A stretch of DNA of 64,000 bases from Panicum virgatum (GCF_016808335.1 NC_053146.1:26070938-26134937), one strand, 5' to 3'. Shown: positions 46,680 through 57,673, counted from the stretch's first letter. The notes: generated by a model not told the origin, from the letters alone. Numbers and translations: made by a program.

Positions 46680-48096
46680 AGGGGAGGACCCCCACGAGAG
46701 GTAACTTGTATCATTTATCTTTACTGCTTTCAAAACTTTGCATGAAATCCATAAAAATTTGCATAACTAAAAACAAATAAAAATTTGCAAAACTTAGAAA
46801 AACACCAAAAATATTTTCCTTTTTAATATGTGTAGTAAGCATGGTGTAAGTTTTCCCTGTTGAGATGATGAATATTTGCTCTGTTAATTTCCTTCATATG
46901 CTTAGTTACAACTTTATGCTCTACCTAATTTTGGGTTTGTTGGCTTAAAATGTTCAAATATTAAACTTGAAACTTGTGGGTAGCAAAAAGCATCATCCAA
47001 ATCTAAGTTGTTGTGAGCTATGACATGGTTAAGTAGAGTTGCTATGATCTTATCTTATGTGATGCTTGATATCCGGAGTATTTTAATTTTAAAAACACAA
47101 AAAAATATAATGAAGTTCCTCGATGATAAGAAATTCCTATCCAAAGCCATATGTTGTTTTTCATTGCAAAACCTTCCACATATGCAACTTGCTATCTCAT
47201 TGAGTTTTGCCAAATTATTGTGACCCTTAGTGAGATTCATTTCGTACTCCCATGATCAAGATCACATACACGTTTCCACCACATGCTATGCTTCTACACT
47301 AGAAGTAAGCAAAAATCCATCCACAAAATAAAACTCCATGTCCATGTATGACACCACTCTCTCTAAAAAATATGCCAAGGATATGGGGCTATGCAAAAAG
47401 AAAATAAGAGATGCATACCCAAAGAAAATATGCCACATGCTTTGGCATGTCAAAAAAGAGAGAGAAAAGATGCATACCCAAAGAAGGTATGCCACATGCT
47501 TAGGCATGTCAAAAAAAAGAGAGAAAAGAAAAGATAGCCCCTTATCCAAAAAGAAAGAAAAAGGGGAGATGGTGCATGCAAAAGGAGTTCATACACCATC
47601 CACCAAAATTATCCACACACTTGCACATCTTGATCAAGGTTTATGACTTGTTTCTCCTTTGGATCCGGTCTTTGACTTAATAAAAATATGAGAAGCAAGT
47701 ATGCCTTCAAATCCTTCATACCTACAGCTCCACAAAAACAGCCATTAGAGATAGGTTGAGGAAGTAAGGCACAATAAAAAGCCTTGCTAAGAAATCATAC
47801 ACATTGAGCGATCTGAGAGATCATCCGAGGAACTTTATAAATTTCTTTTGAAAAACTTTACAAAACCTCCGGATTGACGGTTGAACTAAAGAGAAAGAAA
47901 TATGAGCACTCTACGATACCGTTCTGACTCTCAACCGCCAAAGATGAGGTGAAGCCATAAGCTCCACAGGAGTAAGGTAAGAGGTAAGAACAAATGCCAA
48001 CTTATTCAAAATCAAGGTAAGAAATAGCCGGTTGTGCCTAAGTATGAGTTGGAAATTCAACATTGTAGCAACTCCTTATTAACAACGAGCGCCTTA
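46680..48096 (+). repeat. Conserved 3' non-coding block of Y
   Basis: Matches the blocks in B and X in motif order (AAATTCCTATCCAAAGCCAT, CCATGATCAAGATCACATAC, A-rich runs ending AAGATAGCCCC, GAAATCATACACATTGAGCG). Open frames such as 47286-47549 minus are low-complexity. No gene. Confidence 0.65.
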
Positions 48097-48171
48097 TTTT
48101 GCTCAAGACGAGCAAAAGGCTAGCTTGGGGGTGTTGTTGACGGTCGTTAAGTGCGAATTATGACCGTCAAC
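48097..48171 (+). promoter_or_regulatory. PPT of Y with a hairpin on each side
   Basis: Hairpin TTTTGCTC/GAGCAAAA (48097-48104, 48110-48117), PPT GCTTGGGGGTGT (48123-48134), then LTR start arms GTTGACGGTC/GACCGTCAAC (48136-48145, 48162-48171), both perfect. Confidence 0.82.
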
Positions 48172-48626
48172 TATACTCATAAAAGAAGGAAAACTATACC
48201 TCTTACTCACATATTTGTATCACTAACCTAGCTCCACAATTGTTTTCGAAGATTTATGATTTCAGGAGTACAAGTCCGGAATAAGAAGAAAACACGACGA
48301 ATACGCAGACAGACGTTGCAAACGATCATGTCCTACATAACACATGCAAAGGAGGCCCACAAACCAGACCAAACTGACAAACCAAGCCCCAGCACCGACC
48401 ATCTGACATCAGGACCCACCAGGCACTGAACCAGAGAAGGACGGTTGCCAAAGGCGGCAGGGGGGGTTCAGCCGACCCCACCTGGCAGCCAAACAGGCTG
48501 AGTTTTGGCGGAAAGACTGATCTTATCCTCTAAAGGTCGGTTAGTCATGTTTCCATGTATAGAATTGGCGGGAACCGACCTCAAGCACTATATAAGGGGC
48601 CTCCCACCACTCTCTTCCACACACAC
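48135..48626 (+). repeat. 3' LTR of Y, piece 1
   Basis: Starts TGTTGACGGTCG and matches the 5' LTR of Y through TATATAAGG near 48589. It is cut at 48627 by a solo LTR. Confidence 0.93.
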
Positions 48627-50085
48627 TATTGGCGCTCCTTAACTACCCACTTTCTCCCTTGTTTATCATTGATAATGGCATGAATTTAATATCAAAATCA
48701 CTAACCATCCTAACCCCGGCCTAATTATTGGCCATTTTCACACTTGCACATATATTTTGGAGGAACTTCGTTTTTGCAGGTTTTTTGCCTATTTTGGAGC
48801 ATGAAATGACGAGGCCCGTGATCGAGCGCTAATACGGAGAAAGATGAAGGCCAAAGCCCAAAGGAAGGATCAAAGCCCATGTTGATTCGAAGCCCATTCA
48901 TGCACATCCATCCTCCAAGAGAGCCCAAAGGACCAAGCCCATGAAGATGAGATCAAGATACTTCGGGATTAAGCAAAGCAAATGAAGATTTAAGGAAGGA
49001 TTCCCTATTCTATCCTTTCCTCGAAGATATCTCTAAGATAACGATGTCAAAAGGGGTGCAATCGTGAAGGACATAAACTCTAGAAGATGCGAGGAGTCTG
49101 CACGCGAAAAATGAGACCGAGGCGAGCCCGAAACAGGGTAGGCCGGCCGGCCTAGGCCCATGGGGCCAGCCGACCCAGCCCATTTTCAAGGCGGTTTGGC
49201 CTCCCCTTTGACCGGTGGCTTCCTCGGCTTATAAATAACTTGCACCTTATTCATCTCGAAGCATCCATCCACCCAGAACTCGACGAAAACCTAGGGCCAA
49301 GACCGGAGGGAGACGACGGCCGCCGCAAGTCTTCGAAGTTGTCTAGGAGATGGCTTAGGCCACCCCTAGCCGCCATGGCCTCCCTGCATGGTTGTGCCAT
49401 GGTGGAGTTCATGAGCTAGTTGGAGTCGTCAATGGTATGTACTCGGTGGTGACGATCCAAACGAATCTATTATGTGAGTAATGATAATCATGTCTTCGGA
49501 ATCTATTAGCGATCATGTTCTCTCTTTCGATTTCGTTCTTTTCTTTGGGTTTGCTTCATCCTAGATCTATTATCGAGATAGATCGCTTAGCATGATCTTG
49601 TAGTCATGGTGGCTAGAGGTTCATGGCGGAACTACCAAAGGGGGTTCGACTTGCTTCAGGGTATTTCGTTCAAAAGGGGGGCGTCGTGACAGGCCGTCTC
49701 CACAGAGTAGGTGGAGTATCGAGGGATCGGATTGGAGATTTTGAGTTTAAAGATGCTTTTGATTGAGATGCATGATTTATTTGCTCGTTAGCTTGAACTA
49801 CAACTAGATGACGATAGGCCTAGTCATGTCTTTGGTTTTGCTATGATTAAGCCTATGTTCATGGATGAGATCAACCTTTACACATCACTCATATCTGTCA
49901 AAGTTTTACCCTTTATATGCAATCAATGCTTCATGTTAGGATAGATCCGTTAGATTAGATGGAAAACCTTAGGTAGTTCTTTGTCGATCCACGGATTGAT
50001 AAACCTTGGGGGAATACTCTAAGGGAAAAGCTACACGAACCGTGCGCTTGCGGTATACAAATCGGGGCGCTAAGGAGCGTCAACA
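48627..50085 (+). mobile_element. Solo LTR inserted in the 3' LTR of Y
   Basis: 1459 bp with CACAC duplicated on both sides (48622-48626, 50086-50090). Ends TATTGGCGCTCC and GGAGCGTCAACA are inverted with two mismatches; the TA start is probably a mutated TG. A TATAAATA box lies at 49230-49237. One exact copy of the 14-bp GC palindrome is at 49140-49153. No internal coding sequence. This is the product of LTR-LTR recombination of an element not otherwise seen in the window. Confidence 0.9.
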
Positions 50086-50090
50086 CACAC

Positions 50091-50613
50091 CACTTGAAGG
50101 CCTCTCTCTCACACTCACTTGTGACTTGTACTCCTTATAGTAGTGGAGCTAGGCTAGTACTTCATCTCCTTAGCAAATCCAGTCGTCCTCGGGTCGGCGA
50201 GCAATCCTCGGCCTCTGGTATGGCTTTGTATTCCGACTTTCATTATGCTATTCATATTGAGTTCGTTCTTGGTTATCGTGCTATGTTCGTAGCTTGCTTA
50301 GCCTTGATCTGTGCTTTAACAAGTTATACTAGTTGCTTGCTCAGACCAGATGATCTGGATAAGGATATCGGTTTGTTGTGCTTTCGGGCTTGCCTTAGCA
50401 TCTTACCTGTCCATCCAAAGGTTGGGGGACCCGGGGGTGCTAGGGTAGTGACCTCATATGCGGGCATGGTGCCTGGGTATGCGGGATCCTTCGGATATGA
50501 TGGTGCTCCATGGTGTGACTGGGTTAGACCGCAGGTGGTGACAACCCTGTTGGTCCGCCGGGAAGCTGCTTCTCGGTTAGCATACTCCCCGACGTTCGGG
50601 TATCGTGTAGGAC
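50091..50613 (+). repeat. 3' LTR of Y, piece 2
   Basis: Resumes at CACTTGAAGGCC and continues to the CGTGTAGGA motif, where element Z enters. It has one copy of the segment that is duplicated in the 5' LTR. Confidence 0.93.
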
Positions 50614-51498
50614 TGTTGGTATTTGTTAACGCAAACAGATAAATCCGCAAGTGCACGGATACTACTGTAGCTTTCACCCGGAGTATTCCAAGGTATCGAT
50701 TTCCACGGGGAACGAGAAGTGAACTAGAAAGGGGCCAAGGTCATCCAAAGAGAAGGTAGAAAGGATGTTTTTGTAGGAAGAGAGGGTCTCCTAAGGTATT
50801 CCTGGGTTACCTGATGCTAAAGTGGCAGGCTCACTAAACTTCACTTACTTTGGAGTGACAGTACCTTTCCGATCCTTGAAAAGACTGGGAAAAGGTGATC
50901 GGGGTCAGGCCGCCAACAGCCCAACGAAAACACCAACCCGAACGTGGTGGAATACAAAGGCCTGGTCGGAGCTGTCACCTCCGGGGCTACCACGACTATC
51001 CATGGGGTTGGGCGCAAACTTAGGTAAACACAAGCCTAGACACCACGTCTATGCTTATGATTACTACTCTAACCCGGTACCTAGACTAGAGCACTCGGTC
51101 GAGCGGAATTCCCGTAAGTGAAATAAAGCAAGAACTGAATTTAGACAAATAATAATTTCAGAAATATCGGAAGATAACCTGGAAGCAACTCGAGTTGAAG
51201 CAGATCCGTAGAGGTACAAAAGCTGAGGAGATTCCGACAAGCCCAGCTCCTCCTCCACCTCTTTTCTACTCTCACTCTCCTCCTATTTTCTAAATATACA
51301 ACTAGGTGGAGAACTCCTAGAGGGACACTACTACAAGGATAGGATGGAGACATGAAGCTCAAGTGTGTAGGTGTGTGAGGTGAGAGGTGGAGGGAGGCCC
51401 CTTTTATAGTCTTCAGGGTCGATTCCCGCCAAATGCATATATGGAAGGTGATCTAGAGGAATAGGGGGCACGCCACGTCGAAGTGCATTTGGACGGGA
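50614..51498 (-). repeat. Truncated 3' LTR of Z
   Basis: Matches the first ~885 bp (plus-strand order) of 54494-55699, then stops at GGACGGGAT and joins pol. TATA on the minus strand near 51403-51408. The missing part is the start of U3. Confidence 0.9.
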
Positions 51499-51499
51499 T

Positions 51500-52895
51500 A
51501 GTTCAGTTGGGCCCCGGATAAAGTCTTGCTAGCGTAGGATATAGAATAATGCTTTTATCCTTTGTTTGGCCTAAAACGGCCCCAATAGCAAAGTCGCTAG
51601 CATCGCACATGATTTCAAAGGGCAGCTTCCAATCAGGTGGCTGGATGATTGGGGCTGTAATGAGTGCCTTTTTCAGGATTTGAAAGGCTTCATGGCACTC
51701 ATTGTTAAAGATGAAAGGTGCATCTTTAGCCAAAAGGCTTGTCAGGGGTCTAGCGATTTGAGAAAAGTCTTTGATGAAACGCCTAGAGAACCCTGCATGG
51801 CCTAAAAAGCTACGAATGCCTTTCACATTTGTGGGAGGTGGAAGTTGTTCAATGACCTCAATCTTTGCTTTGTCCACCTCTATCCCACGAGGGGACACCT
51901 TATGTCCAAGCACTATCCCTTCCTGAACCATGAAATGGCTTTTCTTTGAATCGTTGTAAGACTTTTTCTAAATTCTCCAGACAATCTGTGAAGGTTTTGC
52001 CATAGACAGTAAAATCGTCCATGAACACCTCCATGATTTTTTCGATCATGTCAGAGAAGATAGACATCATGCACCGTTGGAAGGAAGCTGGAGCATTGCA
52101 TAATCCTAACGACATGCATCGGTATGCGTAAGTTCCATACGGGCATGTAAATGTAGTCTTACTTTGGTTGTCGGGGTGGATCGGGATTTGATGATACCCG
52201 GAGTACCCGTCAAGGAAACAAAAGAAGGAATGGTTCGCGAGGCGTTCTAACATTTCGTCAATGAACGGCAATGGGAAATGATCCTTCTTAGTGGCCTTGT
52301 TGAGTTTCCGGTAATCTATACACATCCGCCACCCCGTGACAGTCTGTTGAGGGATAAGTTCATTCTTTTCATTCTCAACGACTGTCATACCTCCTTTCTT
52401 CGGTACAACCTGGACCGGCCTGACCCACTCGCTATGCGGCACGGGATAGATAATCCCGGCATGCAAGAGTTTCATGACCTCTTTCTTAACAACCTCGCGC
52501 ATAGCATTGTTAAGTCTCCTTTGTGGTTCCCTCGATGGTGAAAAGTCAGGATCGATAGGGATTCTATGAGTGCAGAGGGTGGGACTAATCCATTTGAGGT
52601 CTTGGAGCGAGTAGCCTATGGCCGCTTTGTGTCTTTCTAGGACGGCAACAAGTTTTCGGGTTTCTTCTTGGGAGAGCTTGTCACTTATGATGACAGGAGT
52701 TTCAGGGTTATCATTTAGAAAGACATATCTTAGGCCGGAAGGAAGGGGTTTGAGTTCGATTGAGGGTTCTGATGGCTCCTCGATTTGATCTAGCTCAATG
52801 GGTTCTGCCAGCTCTTCTTCTTCTTCAATGAAGTTTTCAACGTCTAGAGTTGGTTCAGCCATGTTTTCTAGGTAAGCCATCATGACATTCTCCAT
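51500..52895 (-). pseudogene. pol of Z (RT, partial RNase H)
   Basis: From 52895: a linker with GYSLQDLKWISPTLCTHRIP, RT with HAGIIYPVPHSEWVRPVQVV, DYRKLNKATKKDHFPLPFID and the catalytic FMDDF. A small deletion and frame change near 51925 follows. Then FMVQEGIVLGHKV, SFLGHAGFSRRFIKDF and RNase H CDASDFAIGAVLGQ, with a further frame change, ending abruptly at the junction near 51500. No integrase. Confidence 0.9.
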
Positions 52896-52901
52896 AGGGT
52901 T

Positions 52902-54333
52902 TCATGTGGGTTTAGGCTCCATTATCGCATTGTTTGAGCATGAAAGTGCAACAGCGATGGGAGAACTTCCCAATTTCACATTCGAGAGACCCTGTTTTGG
53001 TCTTTCCTGAAAGAGTGTCCCTAAGGGTAAACCAATCAAGCGGGACATTTCTGAGACATCATAGATATGAAAATCCAGACGATACTCAGAATCTCTTATG
53101 CGCAAAGGAATAGACCTTATGATCCCATAGCTTTTAAGAATGACTCCCGAAGGAATTTTTAAAAGCTTATGAGATGGGATCACAGACTCGTTGGGGCAAA
53201 GCATTTCAGCTAAGACTTTTGGAATAATATTCATCCCAACGGTCGAACAGTAGTGAGCCTCTAAGATGGTTTTCTTAAGGACGCAAGGTAGAACATCAGA
53301 TGGAGCGATAATTCGGGCTACCTCGGTGGATAACTCTGCTTCTGTCGACCATTCACAACTCATGATGGCCGAGAGTCCTTTGATATGTTCTAAAAGGAAG
53401 GGCTCACTGTGCGGACCATCATCCACAGTCGGTGCAGAGTGCACTAGAGGTCTCACTTGTACTGGAAAATTCGTGGAATTTCCAAAATCTTCAAAATGAT
53501 CTTCCTCGAATTCAAAGGGAAAAGAAGAGGGATGAGGTTCATCATCCTCTTGAGTTTGGTGCATTCCCTTAATGAGAGGTTCATCAGCAACCGGTTCATG
53601 GGAAGGATTCAAAGGAATTTTAGAAACGGTTGCGAGCACCTCCTTTTCTTGGTCGGGACTTGACTCCACTATTTCTTTCGGGGACTCATCATATGTATCA
53701 GTGTAAGGGGTATTTTCTTGGATTTTTTTAAGGATGACCTTCCCCTCGCTAATGGTCATGTGCTTAAACGAGCCTCCAGAAGAAATATCTAGGTAATCAG
53801 CAGCCTCTTTGCTCAGTCCAAGATGGAAGTGATTCAAAAGGACGTGGTCAAGCAAAGAAAGGTTTGGGCCAGTACTTATAAGGTCTGTGAATCTAGCCGA
53901 AGCTGCTCCTAGAGTCTCCTTCTCTTTCTATTAGAAAGTGAGAATTTCTATACGAAGGGCACCAACTCGGGAATGGGGAAAGAAAGCAAGACAAAATTTG
54001 TCCCGAAGTTCGTCCCAGTTTCCATTAACTCCACTAACGGTATGAGCATACCATTTCTTCGCTCTTCCCAAAAGGGAGAATGGAAACAACATCCATTTGA
54101 TGGTCTCATGTTCCATACCCTCAATATGAAGGCAAGAACACAAACGCTCAAATTCCCAAAGATGGGTATAAGGATTTTCATCTTCGTGCCCAGAAAAGGA
54201 TTGGTTCCGAACCATGGCTATAAAGCCAGGACGGAGTTCAGAGCCAGGAGCTGTGATTTTCTTTGACGACTGTGGTGGCTCTAAGAACTCGCCCTTCGGT
54301 GCAGAGAATTGATGAATAGGAGTGGAATCCATG
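52902..54333 (-). pseudogene. gag and protease-like region of Z
   Basis: ATG at 54333 (MDSTPIHQFSAPKGEFLEPP). Then PGFIAMVRNQSFSGHEDENP, MLFPFSLLGRAKKWYAHTV and WDELRDKFCLAFFPHSR, a stop near 53935, and after it LLDHVLLNHFHLGLSKEAAD. The C-terminal part has AHYCSTVGMNIIPKVLAEML and MSRLIGLPLGTLF, a retropepsin-like region without the D-T/S-G triad. TGA ends the frame at 52902 and pol follows in the same frame. No zinc knuckle. Confidence 0.88.
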
Positions 54334-54425
54334 TGGTGGGTGGTTGATGATTGTGGTGAAAGTGAAGGTGGTAAAATGAAAAAGGATACGTGGATGATTT
54401 GGTTCGATTCTAGAACAGCTACCGT

Positions 54426-54443
54426 TCCTCGGCAACGGCGCCA
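54426..54443 (-). other. Primer binding site of Z (tRNA-Asp)
   Basis: The minus strand reads TGGCGCCGTTGCCGAGGA, one mismatch to tRNA-Asp. Unlike in A, X and Y it is separated from the LTR by about 50 bases, most of them foreign (54450-54493). Confidence 0.88.
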
Positions 54444-54493
54444 GAAAGCTTCTCGATTAGCGTACTCCTCGATGTTCGGGTATCGTGTAGGAC

Positions 54494-55699
54494 TGTTGGT
54501 ATTTGTTAACGCAAATAGATAAATCCGCAAGCGCACGGATACCGCTGTAGCTTTCACCCGGAGTATTCCAAGGTATCGATTTCGACAGGGAACGAGAAGT
54601 GAACTAGAAAGGGGCCAAGGTCATCCAAAGAGAAGGTAGAAAGGATGTTTTTGTAGGAAGAGAGGGTCGCCTAAGGTATTCCTAGGGTTACCAGATGCTA
54701 AAGGGGCAGGCTCACTAAACTTCACTTACTTCAGAGCAACGGTACCTTTCCGATCCTCGAAAAGACTGGGAAAAGGTGATCGGGGTCAGGCCGCCAACAG
54801 CCCTATGAAAACACCAACCCGAACGTGGTGGAATACAAAGGCCTGGTCGGAGCTGTCACCTCCAGGGCTACCACAACTATCCATGGGGTTGGGCGCAAAC
54901 TCAGGTAAACACAAGCTTAGACACCACATCTATGCTAATGATTACTACTCTAACCCGGTACCTGGACTAGAGCACTCGGTCGTGCAGAATTCCCGTAAGT
55001 GAAATAAAGCAAGAACTGAATTTAGACAAATAATAATTTCAGAAATATCGAAAGATAACCTGGAAGCAACTCGAGTTGAAGCAGATCCATAGAGGTACAA
55101 AAGATGAGGAGATTTAGACAAGCCCGGCTCCTCCTCCTCTCTTCTACTCTCACTCTCCTCCTCTTTTCTAAATATACAACTAGGTGGAGAACACCTAGAG
55201 GGACACTACTACAAAGATAGGATGGAGAAATGAAGCTCAAGTGTGTAGGTGTGTGAGGTGAGAGGTGGAGGGAGGCCCCTTTTATAGTCTTTAGGGTCGG
55301 TTCCTGCCAAATGCATATATGGAAGGTGATCAGGAGGAGTAGGGGGCACGCCACGTCGAAGTGAATCTGGACGGGATGCTGGCAACAGCTCATCCATATC
55401 TTCCTCGAGGAGTCTGATCTATGGGCCCTTGTCAAGATCCCATGGTGCATTTGCCTTGATTCCCCCGTTTGCTCTGACATGTGGGCCCTCCTTGTAAGTG
55501 ACACGTCTCAGTGTTGTGCATTCTTCCTCGTGTTCACTCGTGTTTTCTCCCTTTTACAGATGTGGGTGCCTGCAGATGACAATTCACCAAAACTCATGGA
55601 AATGATTAGTCATAAGCCCTATATCTAAGTTTGGTGATTATTTCTAGTAAAAAGCTGCAAGAGTTGACAGTCGAAAATGACACTTATGGACCGTCAACA
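54494..55699 (-). repeat. 5' LTR of Z
   Basis: 1206 bp, TGTTGG...GTCAACA in plus-strand order. Minus-strand TATA near 55281-55287. Its outer end carries hairpin arms GTTGACAGTC/GACCGTCAAC (55663-55672, 55689-55698) with one mismatch. Confidence 0.93.
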
Positions 55700-55704
55700 A
55701 GGAG

Positions 55705-56214
55705 TTCATGCAAAGATGAAACGGGACTGGATGTTCTCCAGTGCGGGTCATTCTCCCCGATGTCCTTAATTTCCCGGCACCTGCAGTTCTAAGCATGTGG
55801 CTAACGTAACTTATTTGCTAACATGAATAGTATACTAGGAATCTTTGCCTAAGCTCCCACTAACCTTAGGATTGCTTGTTTATTCTTTATTCATGAGAGT
55901 TGACTATTCTGTGTGTGTCACATTACCCCTGATTATCTTTTATTTATCACTTACCCCTGTATAGTCAGTGGTCTTCATCTTACTTCATACGTGTCATGGT
56001 TATGAAACTAGTAAATAAACTTTACACAACCTAGCCACCCCCTTGGGAAAATATAAATAACGATACCCTGAATACTTCCGGGTGAAATGCTACAATGGTA
56101 TATCCGTGCGCTTGCGGATCTTTCTATAAACGTTAAGACATACCAACACCAGCATTTCTGGTGGCGTTGCTAGGAACTAACCCCTCCTAGTGGCGACGCT
56201 AACGAATGCCAACA
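55705..56214 (+). repeat. 3' LTR of Y, piece 3
   Basis: Continues the Y LTR from TTCATGCAAAGATG to GAATGCCAACA and includes the embedded primer-site fossil at about 56146-56178. Followed by the ACGAT duplication and the rest of X. Confidence 0.93.
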
Positions 56215-57511
56215 ACGATGCGTACCCGTAGCAGAAGCCATACAAATCATTGAGAAATGCCACACTACAGCATATGGAGGCCACTATGGAGCATTCAGAA
56301 CTCAAGCAAAAATCTGGCAAAGTGGTTTCTTCTGGCCAATAATGTATGAAGACACCAGAGAATTCATTCGAAGGTGTCGAAGATGCCAGATGCATGGTGG
56401 CATAACAACTCGCAATGCAATGCCCCTCACAAACAATCTCCAAGTCGAACTATTCGACATTTGGGGCATCGACTTCATGGGACCATTCCCGAAGTCCCAG
56501 GATTGCGAGTACATATTGGTAGTAGTGGAGTACATATCCAAGTGGGTGGAAGCACTACCTTGCAGAGCTGCTGACGCCAAACATGCCCGGAAGATGTTCT
56601 AGGAAGTCATCTTCCCCCGGTTTGGAACTCCAAGAATGGTCATAAGTGACAGAGGATCACACATCATTGATAAAACCTTCCGAAACTACCTAAGGGAGTT
56701 AGGAGCCAAGCACAACATTGCCACTCCATACCACCCACAAACAAACGGTCAGGCAGAAACTTCCAACAAACAAATTAAAAATATTATGTAGAAGACCGTC
56801 AACGAGATGGGGAAGGGATGGAAAAGTAAGTTACCTGATGCACTATGGGCATACAGGACAGCATACAAAGCTCCCATCGGAATGTCCCCATTCCAACTTG
56901 TCTATGGCAAAACATGCCATCTGCCAGTGGAACTAGAACACAGAGCCCACTGGGCCATCCGGCAATGGAACATGAATTTGAAGCAAGCTGGAAAGAATCG
57001 ACAGATTCAACTGGCAGAGTTGGAAGAGTGGAGAGAGAAGGCTTACCACAGTGCCAAGATTTACAAGGATAGAACAAAAAGATGGCACGACAAGAGGATC
57101 AAGCCGAAGGAATTCAAACTCGGAGATAAGGTATTATTGTTTAATTCCAGGGTTAAACTCTTCGGCAAAGGCAAGCTCCAAAGCAAGTGGAAAGGGCCAT
57201 ATACCATCGTCAACGCATCATCACATGGAGCCGTCACACTTCAAGACGACGAAGGTAAGTTATTTAAGATAAATGGCCAGCGTTTAAAAGTTTTTCATAT
57301 GCCATATAACTCCAGTGAAGAGTTTGATATTATAAATTTAGTGGAATTTGACACATTTCAAATTCCTCAGCCCAAAAATAAAACCCAAAACCACTTGCAT
57401 GGGGCCACCATGTGCCCCCCGACCCGTGAGAGAAAAATGAGAGCCAGAAGGGCCCAAGTGGGGCCGGCCAAACCCACCTGGCAGAGCTTGAACTCCAATT
57501 TTTGTATTTGA
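56215..57511 (+). pseudogene. pol of X, 3' part (integrase)
   Basis: Resumes exactly at the codon where Y inserted. H2C2 finger: HYGAFRTQAKIW and CRRCQMHG. Catalytic D (FDIWGIDFMGPF), D (MVISDRGSHI) and E (QTNGQAETSN) are all present. C-terminal GDKVLLFNSRVKLFGKGKLQ and KWKGPYTIVNASSHGAV, no chromodomain. Two in-frame TAG codons (56600 and 56789), the rest open to 57509. The last ~40 codons run over a GGGGCCGGCC motif near 57460. Confidence 0.92.
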
Positions 57512-57569
57512 ATCCCCTCGAATGGCCACTTTTCATTTCCATTTGTGTCGGGCTACAGAATGGAAGTTT

Positions 57570-57673
57570 TCTCCCGGTTTTGCCTTTAAAATGATCTTCT
57601 CCTCCTCCTTTCTTCCTCACCTCCAATCTTGATCTTCTTGCTCTCCTCCTCTCCACAATTCTGAGCATTCCCC
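57570..57673 (+). promoter_or_regulatory. Gene-like leader of the accessory ORF in X
   Basis: A TTTAAA box (about 57584-57590), then a CT-rich leader (TCTTCTCCTCCTCCTTTCTT) and CCCCATGGCC at 57670. It matches the arrangement before the accessory ORF of A. A promoter function is inferred. Confidence 0.4.

Larger units (their letters stand above)
50614..55699 (-). mobile_element. Athila-like element Z with internal deletion
   Basis: Flanked by AGGAC (50609-50613) and AGGAG (55700-55704); the uninterrupted Y LTR has AGGAG, so one base of the left copy changed. LTRs: partial 50614 to about 51498 and complete 54494-55699. gag and pol are on the minus strand. The left LTR is fused directly to RNase H, so integrase, accessory ORF and PPT are gone. 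Between primer site and 5' LTR lie 44 extra bases copied from the flanking Y LTR. Confidence 0.93.
41804..56214 (+). mobile_element. Non-autonomous Athila-like element Y
   Basis: Target duplication ACGAT is exact (41799-41803 and 56215-56219). LTRs: 41804-43396 and a right LTR in three pieces (48135-48626, 50091-50613, 55705-56214). It has a perfect tRNA-Asp primer site, a gag with a CCHC knuckle and an ATHILA-type ORF, but no pol at all between 44600 and 45180. Its replication must have depended on another element's enzymes. Confidence 0.95.

Noticed and set aside
47286..47646. Lys-rich and Phe/Leu-rich frames on opposite strands
   Set aside because: They are produced by A-rich purine runs in the conserved 3' non-coding block. 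The corresponding frames in B and X are not conserved as protein.
49140..49153. Palindrome array as a CRISPR-like or restriction-site artefact
   Set aside because: Copies are irregularly spaced with no unique spacers, lie in retroelements and differ in context. There is no CRISPR organisation, and the host is a plant.
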